A DNA stretch of 64,000 bases from Phlegmacium glaucopus (GCA_015039465.1 MU130621.1:125387-189386), one strand, 5' to 3'. Counted from the first letter of the stretch, positions 49,051 through 59,900 are shown. Notes: generated by a model not told the origin, from the letters alone. A program made the numbers and translations.

Positions 49051-49545
49051 CCCCCTACCCAGGGGGGTTTTTGGTTTTTTTTTTTAAATTGTTTTATTTT
49101 AATTTCGATTCATTAACAAATTCCTGCAGCGTACGACGACGACGACGACGACCTCCCTCCCATACACCACTATCCTCCACCTCGACAAACCACCACCTTT
49201 TCACCCCCCCTTCACGGGGGTTTTTTTTAAAATTCTTATGCTTCGAACGACGACAGCTACCCCCACCCCCCTGAACAGGGGGGAGTTTTTATTCTATTTC
49301 AACCGACAACAACAACAACGATTACCCCCCCTGTACGGGGGGGTTCATTTTATTTCAACGGACAATGACAACGACGTCGAACGAACAACGGATGACGACA
49401 GCTACCCCCCCTGTACAAGGGGGGGGGTTATTTTATTTCTTTTTATTTTAGTACACTACCAGCTACCGCGACGACCACCACCACGCACAACGACGACCAC
49501 CCCCCTTCCCCCCTCACTGGGGGGGTTATTTTATATGTTAGTCTT
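49051..49545. repeat. Array of C6/G6 hairpins each followed by a T-rich tract, part 1
   Basis: Six units. Each has CGA/CAA-rich sequence, then a palindrome such as cccccctgtacgggggg, then ttttatttta-like sequence. Centres lie near 49060, 49210, 49270, 49335, 49415 and 49515. Spacing is irregular (about 60-150 bp). A single similar unit lies at 27075-27110. Confidence 0.75.
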
Positions 49546-49631
49546 TATTTTAATCACCACGACGACACCCAAAGGACAACACATACGGACAACACGTACG
49601 AACAACGACACACGTAAACGACGACACACAC

Positions 49632-50936
49632 TATAAATCGTTGTTTGTGTTGTTATTAAACACCAACCAGAGGGAACTGGACCAGACTTTAGGTCAGAAT
49701 ATCCCCCTGTGTTCGTTTAGGGAAGGTATAACCAGAGACTAGTAAGCACACTTGGTTAAGAGAGAGTAGAGGAGGATGAGGATGAATATGAGAGAGTCTT
49801 CAGCAAGACTATAGCAATTGACAGTAGGGGACAGTAACAGATAAAAGACTAAAAAAAGCGAACTTGAGGGAGGAATTCACTGGAATTCCACTGAGAGGAT
49901 GACTGTGGGGAGTAAGAATGAATTGAACTGAACTACCTATCCTGGTACAAAAGAGCAGTATTTATACCCTAAGGATGAGGCTATGTAGAACAATAAAAAA
50001 AAGAAGTACGCACTGTCAAAGGAAGAATGATGAAGAGAGGACAGCTGCGAGAAGAAAAGAACAATGGAAAAGAAAAAGGAACAGAAAAAGAATCTGTAAA
50101 GTGTCAAACTGCGAGAGAAAAGAAGAGAAGGCAGTGTTCATAGTCCAATAGCAAAAATATATCAACTCCATAGGCGTGTGGTCATGTCAAATATGTGAAA
50201 GGTCCTGAGTCAACACTTGAAAGGCGCAGCCTTGTTCCCGAGAAAACACTACTTGCCCATGATCCCATGTCGCGCAGCCTTGATAACACTTGACACACTG
50301 CGAGAATAATCCTCTGCTGCTGATTCATCTGCAATTCCTGCTTAGTTGTGATCCTTCTGGACTTCCTAAATTGTCATAAAGAGGGTGGGAAGGCTTCAGG
50401 TACCGTGTGAATGATGGTTTTGGCAGTGAGTGATAAGATAAGAGGTAGATGAGTGAGGATAGGGGACTGAGTGTGATCCAGGAGCGTGGTATGGCAAGAT
50501 AGATAGCAGAGGCGAAGACTTGTGGGTCCATAGCCACAACAACGATGACAAAGCCTTTGACATAATGGGAAATGTAGCTGATGCGTCCATAAACGGGCCA
50601 TTCTTGAAATGATGGGCCCATAGATGCGATCAAATGCGAGCCGATGACCAATGCGAATAGTAGAGTGATCGCTTTGTTGAATCGCTAGCCAAGGAACGAA
50701 TGGATGGTAGATGTTAAGGAGCATGTCGATAGTGTAAATGATAGACAACATAGTGGAAGACATTGAGGATATGATGAGCGATGAGGATGTTAATGTCGAA
50801 CGAATGATTTTGTCGACCAGGAACACGATTCAGGGCTGCTTCCGAAATAGGTAAGTGAATTCAAAGTCCGCTTATTTTCATGATGGCAACTTTTAAGCTT
50901 TGTTCTCACGCTACCAATCAGTATTGGTGCACGATA
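49632..50936 (+). mobile_element. Family T repeat, copy D (1,305 bp)
   Basis: TATAAATCG...GTGCACGATA, inserted in the hairpin array of the 3.8-kb element. The minus-strand frame conserved in the other copies is shifted here near 50625 by one extra base. Confidence 0.78.
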
Positions 50937-50989
50937 ATGCCAGTGACGACACGTACGAACGACAACACACACGACGACCCATGCGGACG

Positions 50990-51135
50990 ACGACGACGAC
51001 CCCCCCTCATGGGGGGTTTATTTTTATTTAATACACTACCACAGCCCTCACGCGACGACAATGACAACCCCCTCACCGGGGTTTATTTTAATTTTAATAT
51101 ACTACAATCATAACCCCCTTCAGGGGGGTATGTTT
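50990..51135. repeat. C/G hairpin array, part 2
   Basis: Three more units on the far side of family T copy D: cccccctcatggggggt near 51001, ccccctcaccggggt near 51070 and ccccc.ttcaggggggt near 51114. Each is followed by a ttttattt-type tract. Confidence 0.7.
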
Positions 51136-51315
51136 TTAAAATTTTAATAGGTTATTAATTACTTTTTAATGTAAATTTGTATTTATATGATTTTCAATAT
51201 ATATCTTGGAATAAAAAAAATTAAAATCAGGGAAAAATTAAATCAAATAAAACAAGTCAATGACTTAGCTGATTTCACCAGGAATCCACCCGGAATCCAG
51301 CAGGAATTCACCAGG

Positions 51316-52018
51316 CACTCCTGGAAGCCACCGATTCTGCAGGATGCAGAATTGATGCAAAATGTAATGCAGGATCATAAAACTCTGCATTTAGCAGAAT
51401 AATTAATTCTCAAATAATTCTGCCGAGATGCAAAAAACAATTAAAATCCAGCCAGAATTAGAAATTCTGCCTCAATTCTACTTTTGGTAAATTTTTTACT
51501 TTTGCATGAATTCTGCAACAATTAGAATCCAATTAGAATGTAAGATTCTACCTTAATTTCACAAGATGCAGAATTTATCAAGAATGATAAATTCTCAATG
51601 GATTTAACAAACTGCAGAATGTTGTCAGAATTCATTATTCTGCATTTTGCAGAATCAATTATGTAGTGGGGGGCAAAATGCAGAATGATGAATTCTGCAA
51701 GAATTCTGACAACATTTTGCAGTTTGCAAAATCCATTGAGAATTTATCATTCTTGATAAATTCTGCATCTTGTGAAATTAAGGTAGAATCTTACATTCTA
51801 ATTGGATTCTAATTGTTGCAGAATTCATGCAAAAGTAAAAAATTTACCAAAAGTAGAATTAAGGCAGAATTTCTAATTCTGGCTGGATTTTAATTGTTTT
51901 TTGCATCTCGGCAGAATTATTTGAGAATTAATTATTCTGCTAAATGCAGATTTTTATGATCCTGCATTACATTTTGCATCAATTCTGCATCCTGCAGAAT
52001 TGGTGGCTTCCAGGAGTG
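51316..52018. repeat. 703-bp foldback palindrome
   Basis: The arms (about 51316-51660 and 51675-52018) are near-perfect reverse complements, from cactcctggaagccacc to ggtggcttccaggagtg, with a short centre near 51665 (tgtagtggggggc). The arms are rich in gcagaattctgc-like motifs. As single strands they would form a hairpin of about 340 bp. No coding sequence. Confidence 0.85.
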
Positions 52019-52367
52019 AGGAATCCACCCGGAATCCACCAGGAATCCACCCAGACTGCCTGGAATCCTGGAGGAATCCACCAGGAATATTCTCAATTCC
52101 AGGATTCCTGGTGGATTCCTCCAGGATTCCTCCAGGATTCCGGGCAGTCCGTGCGGATTCCTGGAGGAAGACGTGGGGGAGTGTAAAGTTCAGGGTTCGT
52201 CGTAGTCTGAGCTCTGCAGAGTACCAAGACAAGATAGTCAAGGCAGAGTCTAGAGAGTTTGAGGTCGTTCGAGTAGAAAGTAACCACGTTAGATTCTCAA
52301 GAATTAGCTAGAGTAATACAAGAGAGTAAATACGGTATTTATAGTAAATAGGCGAGTCATGCATAAG

Positions 52368-53003
52368 GTGCCACCAGACTCCACCAGACTCCACTGGACT
52401 CCACTTGGACTCTGATATGTCACATCATGTCACATCTGGACTCCACCAGACCCCACTGGACTCCACCAGACTCAATGATAGATCATCCTTTTAGGACCCT
52501 GAATCTGTTGAAATTCTATTAATAGCTTCTTTTCTTATTGAAAAATGCAAAATACATTTTTAAACATGGCATTAAATGGGATTTGGCCTATGGGAAATTT
52601 TTCCCAAAGAGGAAATATTGAATAGAATGATAGAGGATCTTCTTAGGACCCTAGATCTATTTAAAATCTATTAATAGCTTCTTTCCTTATTGAGAAAGGG
52701 CTATATTAAACAAACTTAAGTCCAAATTTGAGTTGTATCATTTAGAGACTTAGAGTTGCCTTTCTTGGATGATAGCTAAATATAAATATTGTGTGCCTGC
52801 CAAGACTATATTTTTATATTTGTTTGCATTTGAGGCCATATGTTGAAATGGTGGTGGAGTCTGGTGGAATAAGTCTGGTGAATTTTACTGGACTCCACTG
52901 GACTTCAGCGGACCGGACTCACAAATTTGGCCCATGTCACACTGAAAAATCCTGGACTGGAGTCCAGTGAAGTCCACTGGATTCCAGCGGAGTATGTGGG
53001 GGA
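52368..53003. repeat. GGACTCC-array element with TGGGGGAGTGTACAG right end
   Basis: Cuts the gypsy copy 2 LTR. Starts with arrays of cagactccac / actggactcc and ends ggagtatgtgggggagtgtacag (52981-53003). The core holds a ~50-bp unit repeated at about 52493 and 52645 (taggaccct.gatct.tt.aaat.ctattaatagcttctt). The left terminal motif is not seen. Confidence 0.55.
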
Positions 53004-53530
53004 GTGTACAGTCCTTGAAAAGAATGAGCAGGGAAATCCAGTCCAATATTGAAGGTCATGGCTGTGAAGCAGAGAAGCTGGTCACATCACAATCCTTATC
53101 TCCACATAGACCAAATTCTATGATCATGCTCATTTCTTGCATTCACTTAGAATAAAATCTATGTAGTTGAACATTATGTTATCAAAGGAAGAACTGATCT
53201 GGGAGATCAGCAAGAGTGAAAGGAAAATTGTGTGCAGTGGTCTGGGCAAAAACCCAAAGGGTTTTCTGACCAAAACAAGGGTCCCAATCTATGGAAAAAC
53301 AAATCTGGGATGGGCTATGATTCCCATGTATAAGGAGCCCAGTGATGCACCAAGCAAAGACTTAGATACCCATAATTTAGGAAATGGGCAGAAATGACTC
53401 AGCTGGATCAATCAATGAGGTGGAGGTGTGGTTCTGGGGATGATAAACAACAGCTTGAGATAATCATTGGTCAAAATAATGAGGGCATGCATGGGGCAAT
53501 GAAAGTTGGGGACTCTGTGGCATGCATGGG
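53004..53530. other. Unassigned sequence
   Basis: No gene recognised. A plus-strand frame at 53167-53397 has no identifiable domain. Confidence 0.3.
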
Positions 53531-54111
53531 TGTTAAGTTTAAGAGGGAAAACATTGGATGGACTCTGTAATGGATGGAACAGAACCAGACTGTAATGGAG
53601 AGGACTATGGACTCAGTGTATGTGCTGTGCTGCCCAACTCCTACATTGTCCTGATTTCAGAACCAGAAGAGAAAGGAACAAGACAGAAAGCCTCAAAGGA
53701 CTTAGAAGAAGAATAAGAGTGGAGAACTAAGTTGAGATTTGAAACTAGGGAAAACATACAAGCCTGGAGTACCCAAACATCAACAAGGAACAGCACCCAA
53801 AACACAAAAGATAAATATAAAAGTGCTGTGCTCTGCTCTTAAAATTCCTGGATTCTTGGGTGAATAATCCAATGCTGGTGTGCTGACTGATAATGGGAAA
53901 GTGCTGACAAAGATATGGTTGTGAAGAGTGATGATGAGGGGAATGGGCTTGGAGTAGTGCCAGAGGGGCCAGAATGATACAGAGAACCTTTGGAGCCAGA
54001 TGTAGGAAGAGTAATTCTGGAAGTAAGGGAGACAAGGGAAAGCACAGTCATGGAAGGAGTGTGGACTTCCAGAGACAGCTGGACTGGAGGAACGTATGAC
54101 AGAATGTAACA
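53531..54111 (+). repeat. LTR of element Y (581 bp)
   Basis: TGTTAAGTTTAAG...GAATGTAACA. The internal region follows on the right, starting gtacctccctgtcaaggc, the same leader that follows LTR X in its own orientation. The matching 3' LTR is not found within the window. Confidence 0.8.
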
Positions 54112-54262
54112 GTACCTCCCTGTCAAGGCTGAGACCCTCGAGGCCACATGTTGGTCTGTGCGAGGTTGACATACTATAAATGGGCATCAATGTTGGCTCC
54201 ATCTCCTCATCTTTGGAATACCACCTCCTCCCCCATTTCCTCCAGTACAACCCAACTCAACC
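54112..54262 (+). promoter_or_regulatory. Leader with TATA box of element Y
   Basis: Conserved with element X (gagaccctcgaggccac.tg.tggtc.gtgcgagg). It contains actataaat near 54171-54179, about 85 bp before the start codon. Promoter activity downstream of the LTR is inferred from position only. Confidence 0.45.
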
Positions 54263-54571
54263 ATGTCCAGCTTCAACAACAAAAATGCCAGTCCATCCCA
54301 ACCCCTGGCTGCCTCCCTACTAGCAAGGATGGAGGAAGCATGGGCCCATTTGTGGAGACAACAGGAACAGGAGGAGGAGTTGTGTCAGCTAGATGCTGAA
54401 ATTTCAGTGGCAAAAAGATGGGAGGAAGAGGAGAAATGGAAAGCAGAGGCAGAAAGACAGAGGGTAGAGGTAGAGAGGAGGAGAAGAGAGGAAGAGCAGG
54501 AGATGCAACAGAGGCAGGAGGAGGAACAGATGGAACAGAGAAGACAGGTGGAGGAGGATGCAGAAGATTAA
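54263..54571 (+). CDS. Coiled-coil gag-like protein of element Y
   Basis: Starts MSSFNNKNASPSQPLAASLLARMEEAWAHL and continues as a Glu/Arg/Gln-rich coiled coil to the stop at 54569-54571. Homologous in layout and start to the product at 38943-39374. The stop appears premature, because the following sequence still resembles the acidic tail of X up to a GTAAGC donor near 54638. The function is unknown, probably structural for the retroelement. Confidence 0.5.
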   Translation: MSSFNNKNASPSQPLAASLLARMEEAWAHLWRQQEQEEELCQLDAEISVAKRWEEEEKWKAEAERQRVEVERRRREEEQEMQQRQEEEQMEQRRQVEEDAED

Positions 54572-55558
54572 GATGAAGAAGAAGTACAGTGGGCAGAGCT
54601 GGGGCCAAGTGCCCTGAAAATACATAAATAACTGAAATGGTAAGCAAGTTAAAAAACAAAATAAAACCATACTAAAGGAAAGTACAGGAGTTGGAGGATG
54701 AGGAGATGGGAAGTGGGTTGGAAGAGGGATTGGAAGAGGAAGGAGGATGGGAAGGAGGATTGGAAGTGGAGATGGAGAAGATAGAAGGAGCAGGGGAAGA
54801 AGAAAGGACAGAGGAGATAGAAAATGCAAAAGAGTAGATAGAAGAAGAATTTGTATATAATTCTTTTTTTTCTTGTTCTTTTTGTTTTGTTTTTTATTTT
54901 AAAAATTGTTTTCTTGACTTTGTTTGGGTGAACAGAAAGTAAGATAATGGAAAAAAATGAGAAAGGAAAGGAAAAGATCAGAAAGATCAGGAAGGAAAAC
55001 AGATAAGTCAGGAAAGGGATGGAAAAGACAGGAAAAGAATGGAAAGGGAATCAAGAGAGCAGAAGAGGTCCAGTATAAATTGTTGTTTGTGTTAGTATAT
55101 AACACCAACCTGGAGCAAATATGAAGCAGACATAATCACAAGGCTGAGGCCAGTGGTTTGACCCTGAATTCTAGCTTGTTAGCTCAAGAGTTTTCAAAAA
55201 GGTCAAATCTTCTCTTGTGTGCAAGCTGCATATCTCATATTGCTTAATGCAGTATGAATTTTTGATCATCTTCTGACTTTTCTATTTGCCTCATTTTTTG
55301 AGTTTAAAATTACAATAGTAGTTATCTGATGCCATATTAATTGATTCTTGGTCTCTTTTTTACATGGTGCATTTTTGAGTTTTTGACACAATATTACTAT
55401 ACAATGGTAGACCATTTGTTGGCAGCATTTGAGCAAACTCATCTGCCAAAATTATATTTTTACCCCTAAAAAGGTTTATCACATTCATTTGTAACCCAAA
55501 AAGTTGAGCACTTATGGAGATGTTCATCTTTTTCTCCATTTGTGTTAGATGAGCAGAT
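54572..55558. other. Purine-rich tail of element Y and unassigned sequence
   Basis: 54680-55030 is a long GGA/GAA-rich stretch. At 55074-55130 (tataaattgttgtttgtgttagtatataacaccaacc) there is a short diverged match to the family T 5' end. The rest has no supported feature. Confidence 0.4.
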
Positions 55559-56173
55559 TGTCAAGTTTAAAACAAAGGAGTCACGTCAGAGTTACTCTGG
55601 AATGGACAGAATGGACGGGACAGACAGGATGGACGGAATGGACGGAATGGATGGAACAAATAACGGAAAGGACTTTGGCCTCAGCATATGTGCTGTGCCA
55701 CCCAGCTCCTATAGTGTCCTGATTTCAGAACCAGAAGAGAAAGGAATAAGACAGAAGACCTCAGTGACTTAGAGGACGAACAAGAGGAGGAAACTAAGTT
55801 GATATTCAAACTGAGGAAAAACATACAAGTTTCAAGTACTTAAATAATAAAAGAAATAGCAACCAAAGTATAAAGGATAAATATATAGTGCTGCGTACTG
55901 CTCCCAGAAGGTCCTGCATTCTTGGGTGAATAATCCATAGTGGGTGTGATGACTGATAGTGGGAAAGTGATGACAAAGAAATAGTGGTAGTGGTGAAGAT
56001 GTGGTAATGAGTTTGGAGCAATGTCGGAAGAGCTGGAATGATACAGAGAAGTCTCAGAGCTGGACATAGGAGGAGTAGATCCGGAGACAAGGGAAAGTAC
56101 TGGAATGGAGTACGGACTTCCAGAGACAACTCCGACGGAGCTGGACTGGAGTAACATATAACAGAATGTAACA
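55559..56173 (+). mobile_element. Solo LTR, family Y, with perfect target duplication
   Basis: TGTCAAGTTTAAAAC...GAATGTAACA, 615 bp. CAGAT flanks both sides (55554-55558 and 56174-56178). Near 55605-55650 it has a short run of ggacggaatgga repeats. Confidence 0.88.
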
Positions 56174-56229
56174 CAGATTTCAAGTACCAAATGGTAAGTT
56201 GGTTCATTTAATAAAGCAGCTGTATTCCT

Positions 56230-56790
56230 GTAGGGGCTAAAACAATAAATCTATGGTTTTCTTGTTTTATATTAGACATAGATATCAATGCTTTAATTAT
56301 TTGTGTTTTACCAGTTCTCTCATGCCTCCTAGATACATTTTGAGTTGTTCAGGCAAAGTATCAGAGGCATGATTTGCAATAATATGAAAAGCACTCTCCT
56401 ATCCTTTATTGAGTGAACATTTATCAATAACACTAGGGTAAAATATCTTGATCTTTGGGGATGTTCTGGTTGAAAATCATGGAGAAAGTATTCAGCAGGT
56501 AGTGAATTGACAGTACAGGGTTGTGAAAGTTTATTGTTCGAGGTCTTTAATTTAGATATTGCAGAAGAATAGTTTCTTTCTTCAACATTAGAATTTATGC
56601 CAAAATTGCAGTCATCATCATAGTCTACTTGATTGAAGGTTGATAATTATATTGATCTGTGTTTGATTGTTTTTATATTGCATGATAATCATCTCTTTCA
56701 TCTAGACTTTCATAACACAGATTGCAATTATTCATGATATTTTTGTCTTCAGTCTTGAATTATACAAGTCAAATACTATCACATTGAGGT
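56230..56790 (-). pseudogene. PIF1-like (Helitron-type) helicase fragment, copy 1
   Basis: Decayed coding sequence on the minus strand, readable with frameshifts: YEDDCNFGINSNVEE, then LPAEYFLHDFQPEHPK and LPEQLKMYLGGM. A broken Walker A region (TGKTQIIKALIS) lies near 56230-56330. From memory this matches the PIF1/Helitron helicases of Agaricomycetes. A more complete but 3'-shorter copy lies at 62860-63540. Confidence 0.65.
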
Positions 56791-56964
56791 AGTGAGCCAC
56801 TAATAAAATTTACAATAGATGTCTTTGATTGTGAAGAAATACATTTGTGAACTTTGCATAGAGAAAACTTACAACCCTCTCAGATCATTGCAGGCATTGG
56901 CATTGTGCATATTCCCCTACTAGAAGGATTACACTAAGGATTACACTGTGCTCTTCCAGAAGTT

Positions 56965-59900
56965 TTAAATACATTGATACTGTTTTTGAGAGGAATTTAG
57001 TAATAAAGTAACAATGGGGAATACAATATAAGCCATACATACCTCAAGAACCAAAATTTCTCCTGATTCATATCCAAGACATATTTTGGATAAGCAATGG
57101 CTGATAGATGATGGCTTATGGAAAAGTGGTGGGATCCAGATTTTATGGAGGTTTATGGTATGAAATATTGTGTCATTGTATATGTCAAGGAAAGATGGCT
57201 GGAGGGTGACATGAAATATGTCTTTAGAATTTCTGTGGGCAAAAACACCATCAGGAATTGGTGTTACAATAGGTACTTGATCAGATAGAGATGGACTATA
57301 GGTATGTCCTCTCCACACTGCTTCACACTCTCCTGTAGTTGCATTCCAGATGCATGCAGTGTAGTCATCAGATGCAGATACAATATGCATACCATCAGGT
57401 GAGAAGACAACAGATATGACTGGGGCTGAGTGTCCTTTCAGCTCTGCTTCACACTCTTCTGTTACTGTATTCCAGATCTGTGCAGTGCAGTCATCAGATG
57501 CAGACACAATATGCATACCATCAGGAGAGAAGTCTAAGGCTGAACATCCTTTCAACTCCACTTCACACTCCCATGTGGCTGCATTCCAGATCCGTGTAGT
57601 TCTGTCATCAGATGCAGACACAATATGCATACCATCAGGTGAGAAGACAGCAGATATGACTGGGTCTGAGTGTCCTTTCAGCTCTGCTTCACACTCTCCT
57701 GTTACTGTATTCCAGATCTGTGCAGTGCAGTCATCAGATGCAGACACAATATGCATACCATCAGGAGACAAGTCTAAGGCTGAACATCCTTTCAACTCTG
57801 CTTCACACTCCCATGTGGCTGTATTCCAGATCTGTGCAGTGTTGTCAGAAGATACAGACACCATATGCATACTATCAGGAGAGAAGACAGCAGGTCTGGC
57901 CAAGCTTAGATATTCCTTCAGCTCTGCTTTACACTCTCCTGTGGTTGTATTCCATATCCATGCAGTTTTGTCATTAGATCCAGACACAATGTACATACCA
58001 TCAGGAGAGAAAACTGCAGATACAACCTTGTTTGAATGTCCTTTCTGCTCTGCTTCATGCTCTCCTGTGGCTGTATTCCAGATCCATGCAGTTTTGTCAT
58101 AAGATGCAGACACAATATGCATACCATCAGGAGAGAAGACAGCAGATATGACTGAGCTTGAATGTCCTCTCAACTCTGCTTCACACTCTCCTGTGGCTGT
58201 ATTCCAGATCCATGCAGTTTTGTCATAAGATGCAGACACAATATGCATACCATCAGGAGAGAAGACAGCAGATGTGACTGCACCTAAATGTCCCATCAGT
58301 TCTGTCTCACACTCTCCTGTGACTGCATTCCAGATCCGTGCAGTGCAGTCATAAGATGCAGACACAATATACATACCATCAGGAGAGAAGACAGCAGATC
58401 TGACCCAGTCTAAATGTCCCTTTCAGCTCTGCTTCACACTCTCCTGTGGCTGTATTCCAGATCCTTGCAGTGCAGTCATGAGATGCAGACACAATATGCA
58501 TACCATCAGGAGAGAAGACAGCAGATATGACAATTTTTGAATGTCCTTTCAGCTCTGCTTCACACTGTCCTGTGGCTGTATTCCAGATCCGTGCAGTGCA
58601 ATCATGAGATGCAGACACAATATGCATACCATCAGAAGAGAAGACAGCAGATATGACAATTTTTGAATGTCCTTTCAGCCCTGCTTTGCATTCTCCTGTG
58701 GCTGTATTCCAGATCCGTACAGTTTTGTCATAAGATGCAGACACAATATGCATACCATCAGGAGAGAAGACAGCAGATATGACTGAGCCTGAATGTCCTC
58801 TCAACTCTGTTTCACACTCTCCTGTTACTGTATTCCAGATCCGTGCAGTGCAGTCATGGGATGCAGATACAATATGCATACCATCAGGAGAGAAGACAGC
58901 AGATATGACCGACTCTGAATGTCCTCTCAACTCTGCTTCACACTCTCCTGTTGCTGTATTCCAGATTTGTGGAGTGCGATCCTCAGATACAGACACAATA
59001 CACCTGCCATTAGGAGAGAAGACAGCAGATCTAACCTCCGTGGAATGTCTGAGAACTGCTTCTGATAGGCTCCATGCTTTTCTCCTTCCTACACAGAGCT
59101 TCCATGGACAGTCTATCCCACTTCCATATGTCTTCCATATATCTGATTTTTCTGGGAGCCAAGCTAGTACTGAAGGACATCCTTCAATACTGTTTTTTTT
59201 AATGAAATCAAAATTTTCCTTCAAAAACCTTTCAGCATCAATCACTGTTGCCAAGAGCTTCTGCCTCTATTCTGTTGTCAGTGCAATTCATTTAAAGCAA
59301 TAAGGTAGCTTACATTTGCCCAACTTTCTAACTTCTGGAGTGAATGCATTGCAGTTCCCAATTTCCCTAAAACACTTAAACAGTCCATCCATCTCAGAAG
59401 ATGCTTTTGAAAGAAATTCTTCACTCCAGCAGCTTCATCAACATCATCATAGGTAAAATGGATGGCCCAGTTACTACAAGCATATGCAAGAGATTCACAA
59501 ATCTCCCCACATTTCCTCTCTTCAAGATAAGATACCTTTTTTTTCTCTGACCATTCTTTCTCCATCAAGGACAGACACTGAAGTGCTAAATGCCTATGTG
59601 AGATACATGGGTCAAGATAGTACTTTGAGGAAAGAATTTGATTGCTGATGAAATCATAGAAGGAAGCATGGAATATTGAGATGGGCATATCAGAGCCTTG
59701 GGATGAAATATTTATCAAGGAATGAAGAGAAGAAAGGGCAGCCACAGTGTGTTCTATGGGTATTTCCATCAAAGCACTGATGGCACTCATAGAAAGAGGA
59801 TTATAGACATATACAACAGCTGTGAGGATCATGTCTATATTCATCCTCTCTTTTTTATTTGTAAAGGCATAGGCAGCATCCAAAATTCTTTCATAAAGCA

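Larger units (their letters stand above)
48366..52193. mobile_element. TIR element (3,828 bp) with 9-bp target duplication
   Basis: Inverted termini at 48371-48393 and 52165-52187 are identical over 23 bp (TTTACACTCCCCCACGTC...). The target duplication ggttcgtcg is at 48357-48365 and 52194-52202. Inside each end are arrays of ggattcctgg / ggaatccacc. The interior, in order: AT-rich stretch, CACGTGACCGCACGTGA (about 48790), CGA/CAA-rich hairpin array, family T copy D, more hairpins, and a 703-bp foldback. No transposase is visible, so it is non-autonomous. An 8-9-bp duplication fits hAT- or Mutator-like mobilisation. Confidence 0.8.
48300..52367 (-). repeat. 5' LTR of gypsy copy 2, split by a TIR element
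   Basis: LTR sequence occupies 48300-48365 and about 52194-52367. It is recognisable from tgttacaacttcgaacggctcag at the start and ttctcaagaattagctagag and tatttata (52336-52343) later. The intervening 3.8 kb is an insertion with a 9-bp duplication. The LTR is cut at about 52367 by the next repeat. Confidence 0.85.

Noticed and set aside
49238..49636. Possible protein across the hairpin array
   Set aside because: Thr/Pro/Arg-biased translation of CGA/CAA and C/G repeats; the hairpin structure, not codons, is what recurs.
54404..54829. Minus-strand Leu/Pro/Ser-rich frame
   Set aside because: Antisense of a purine-rich coiled-coil ORF and GGA repeats; low complexity.
57416..58102. Long plus-strand frame (228 codons) opposite the WD40 array
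   Set aside because: It follows from the periodic WD40 coding sequence on the other strand; its translation repeats FSSASHSPVTVFQICAVQSSDADTICIPSGEK in step with the WD units.
59250..59320. Apparent stop and frameshift between the NACHT domain and WD40 repeats
   Set aside because: A 47-bp intron (59267-59313, GTAAGC...AATAG with a CTGAC branch site) joins the two frames in phase.
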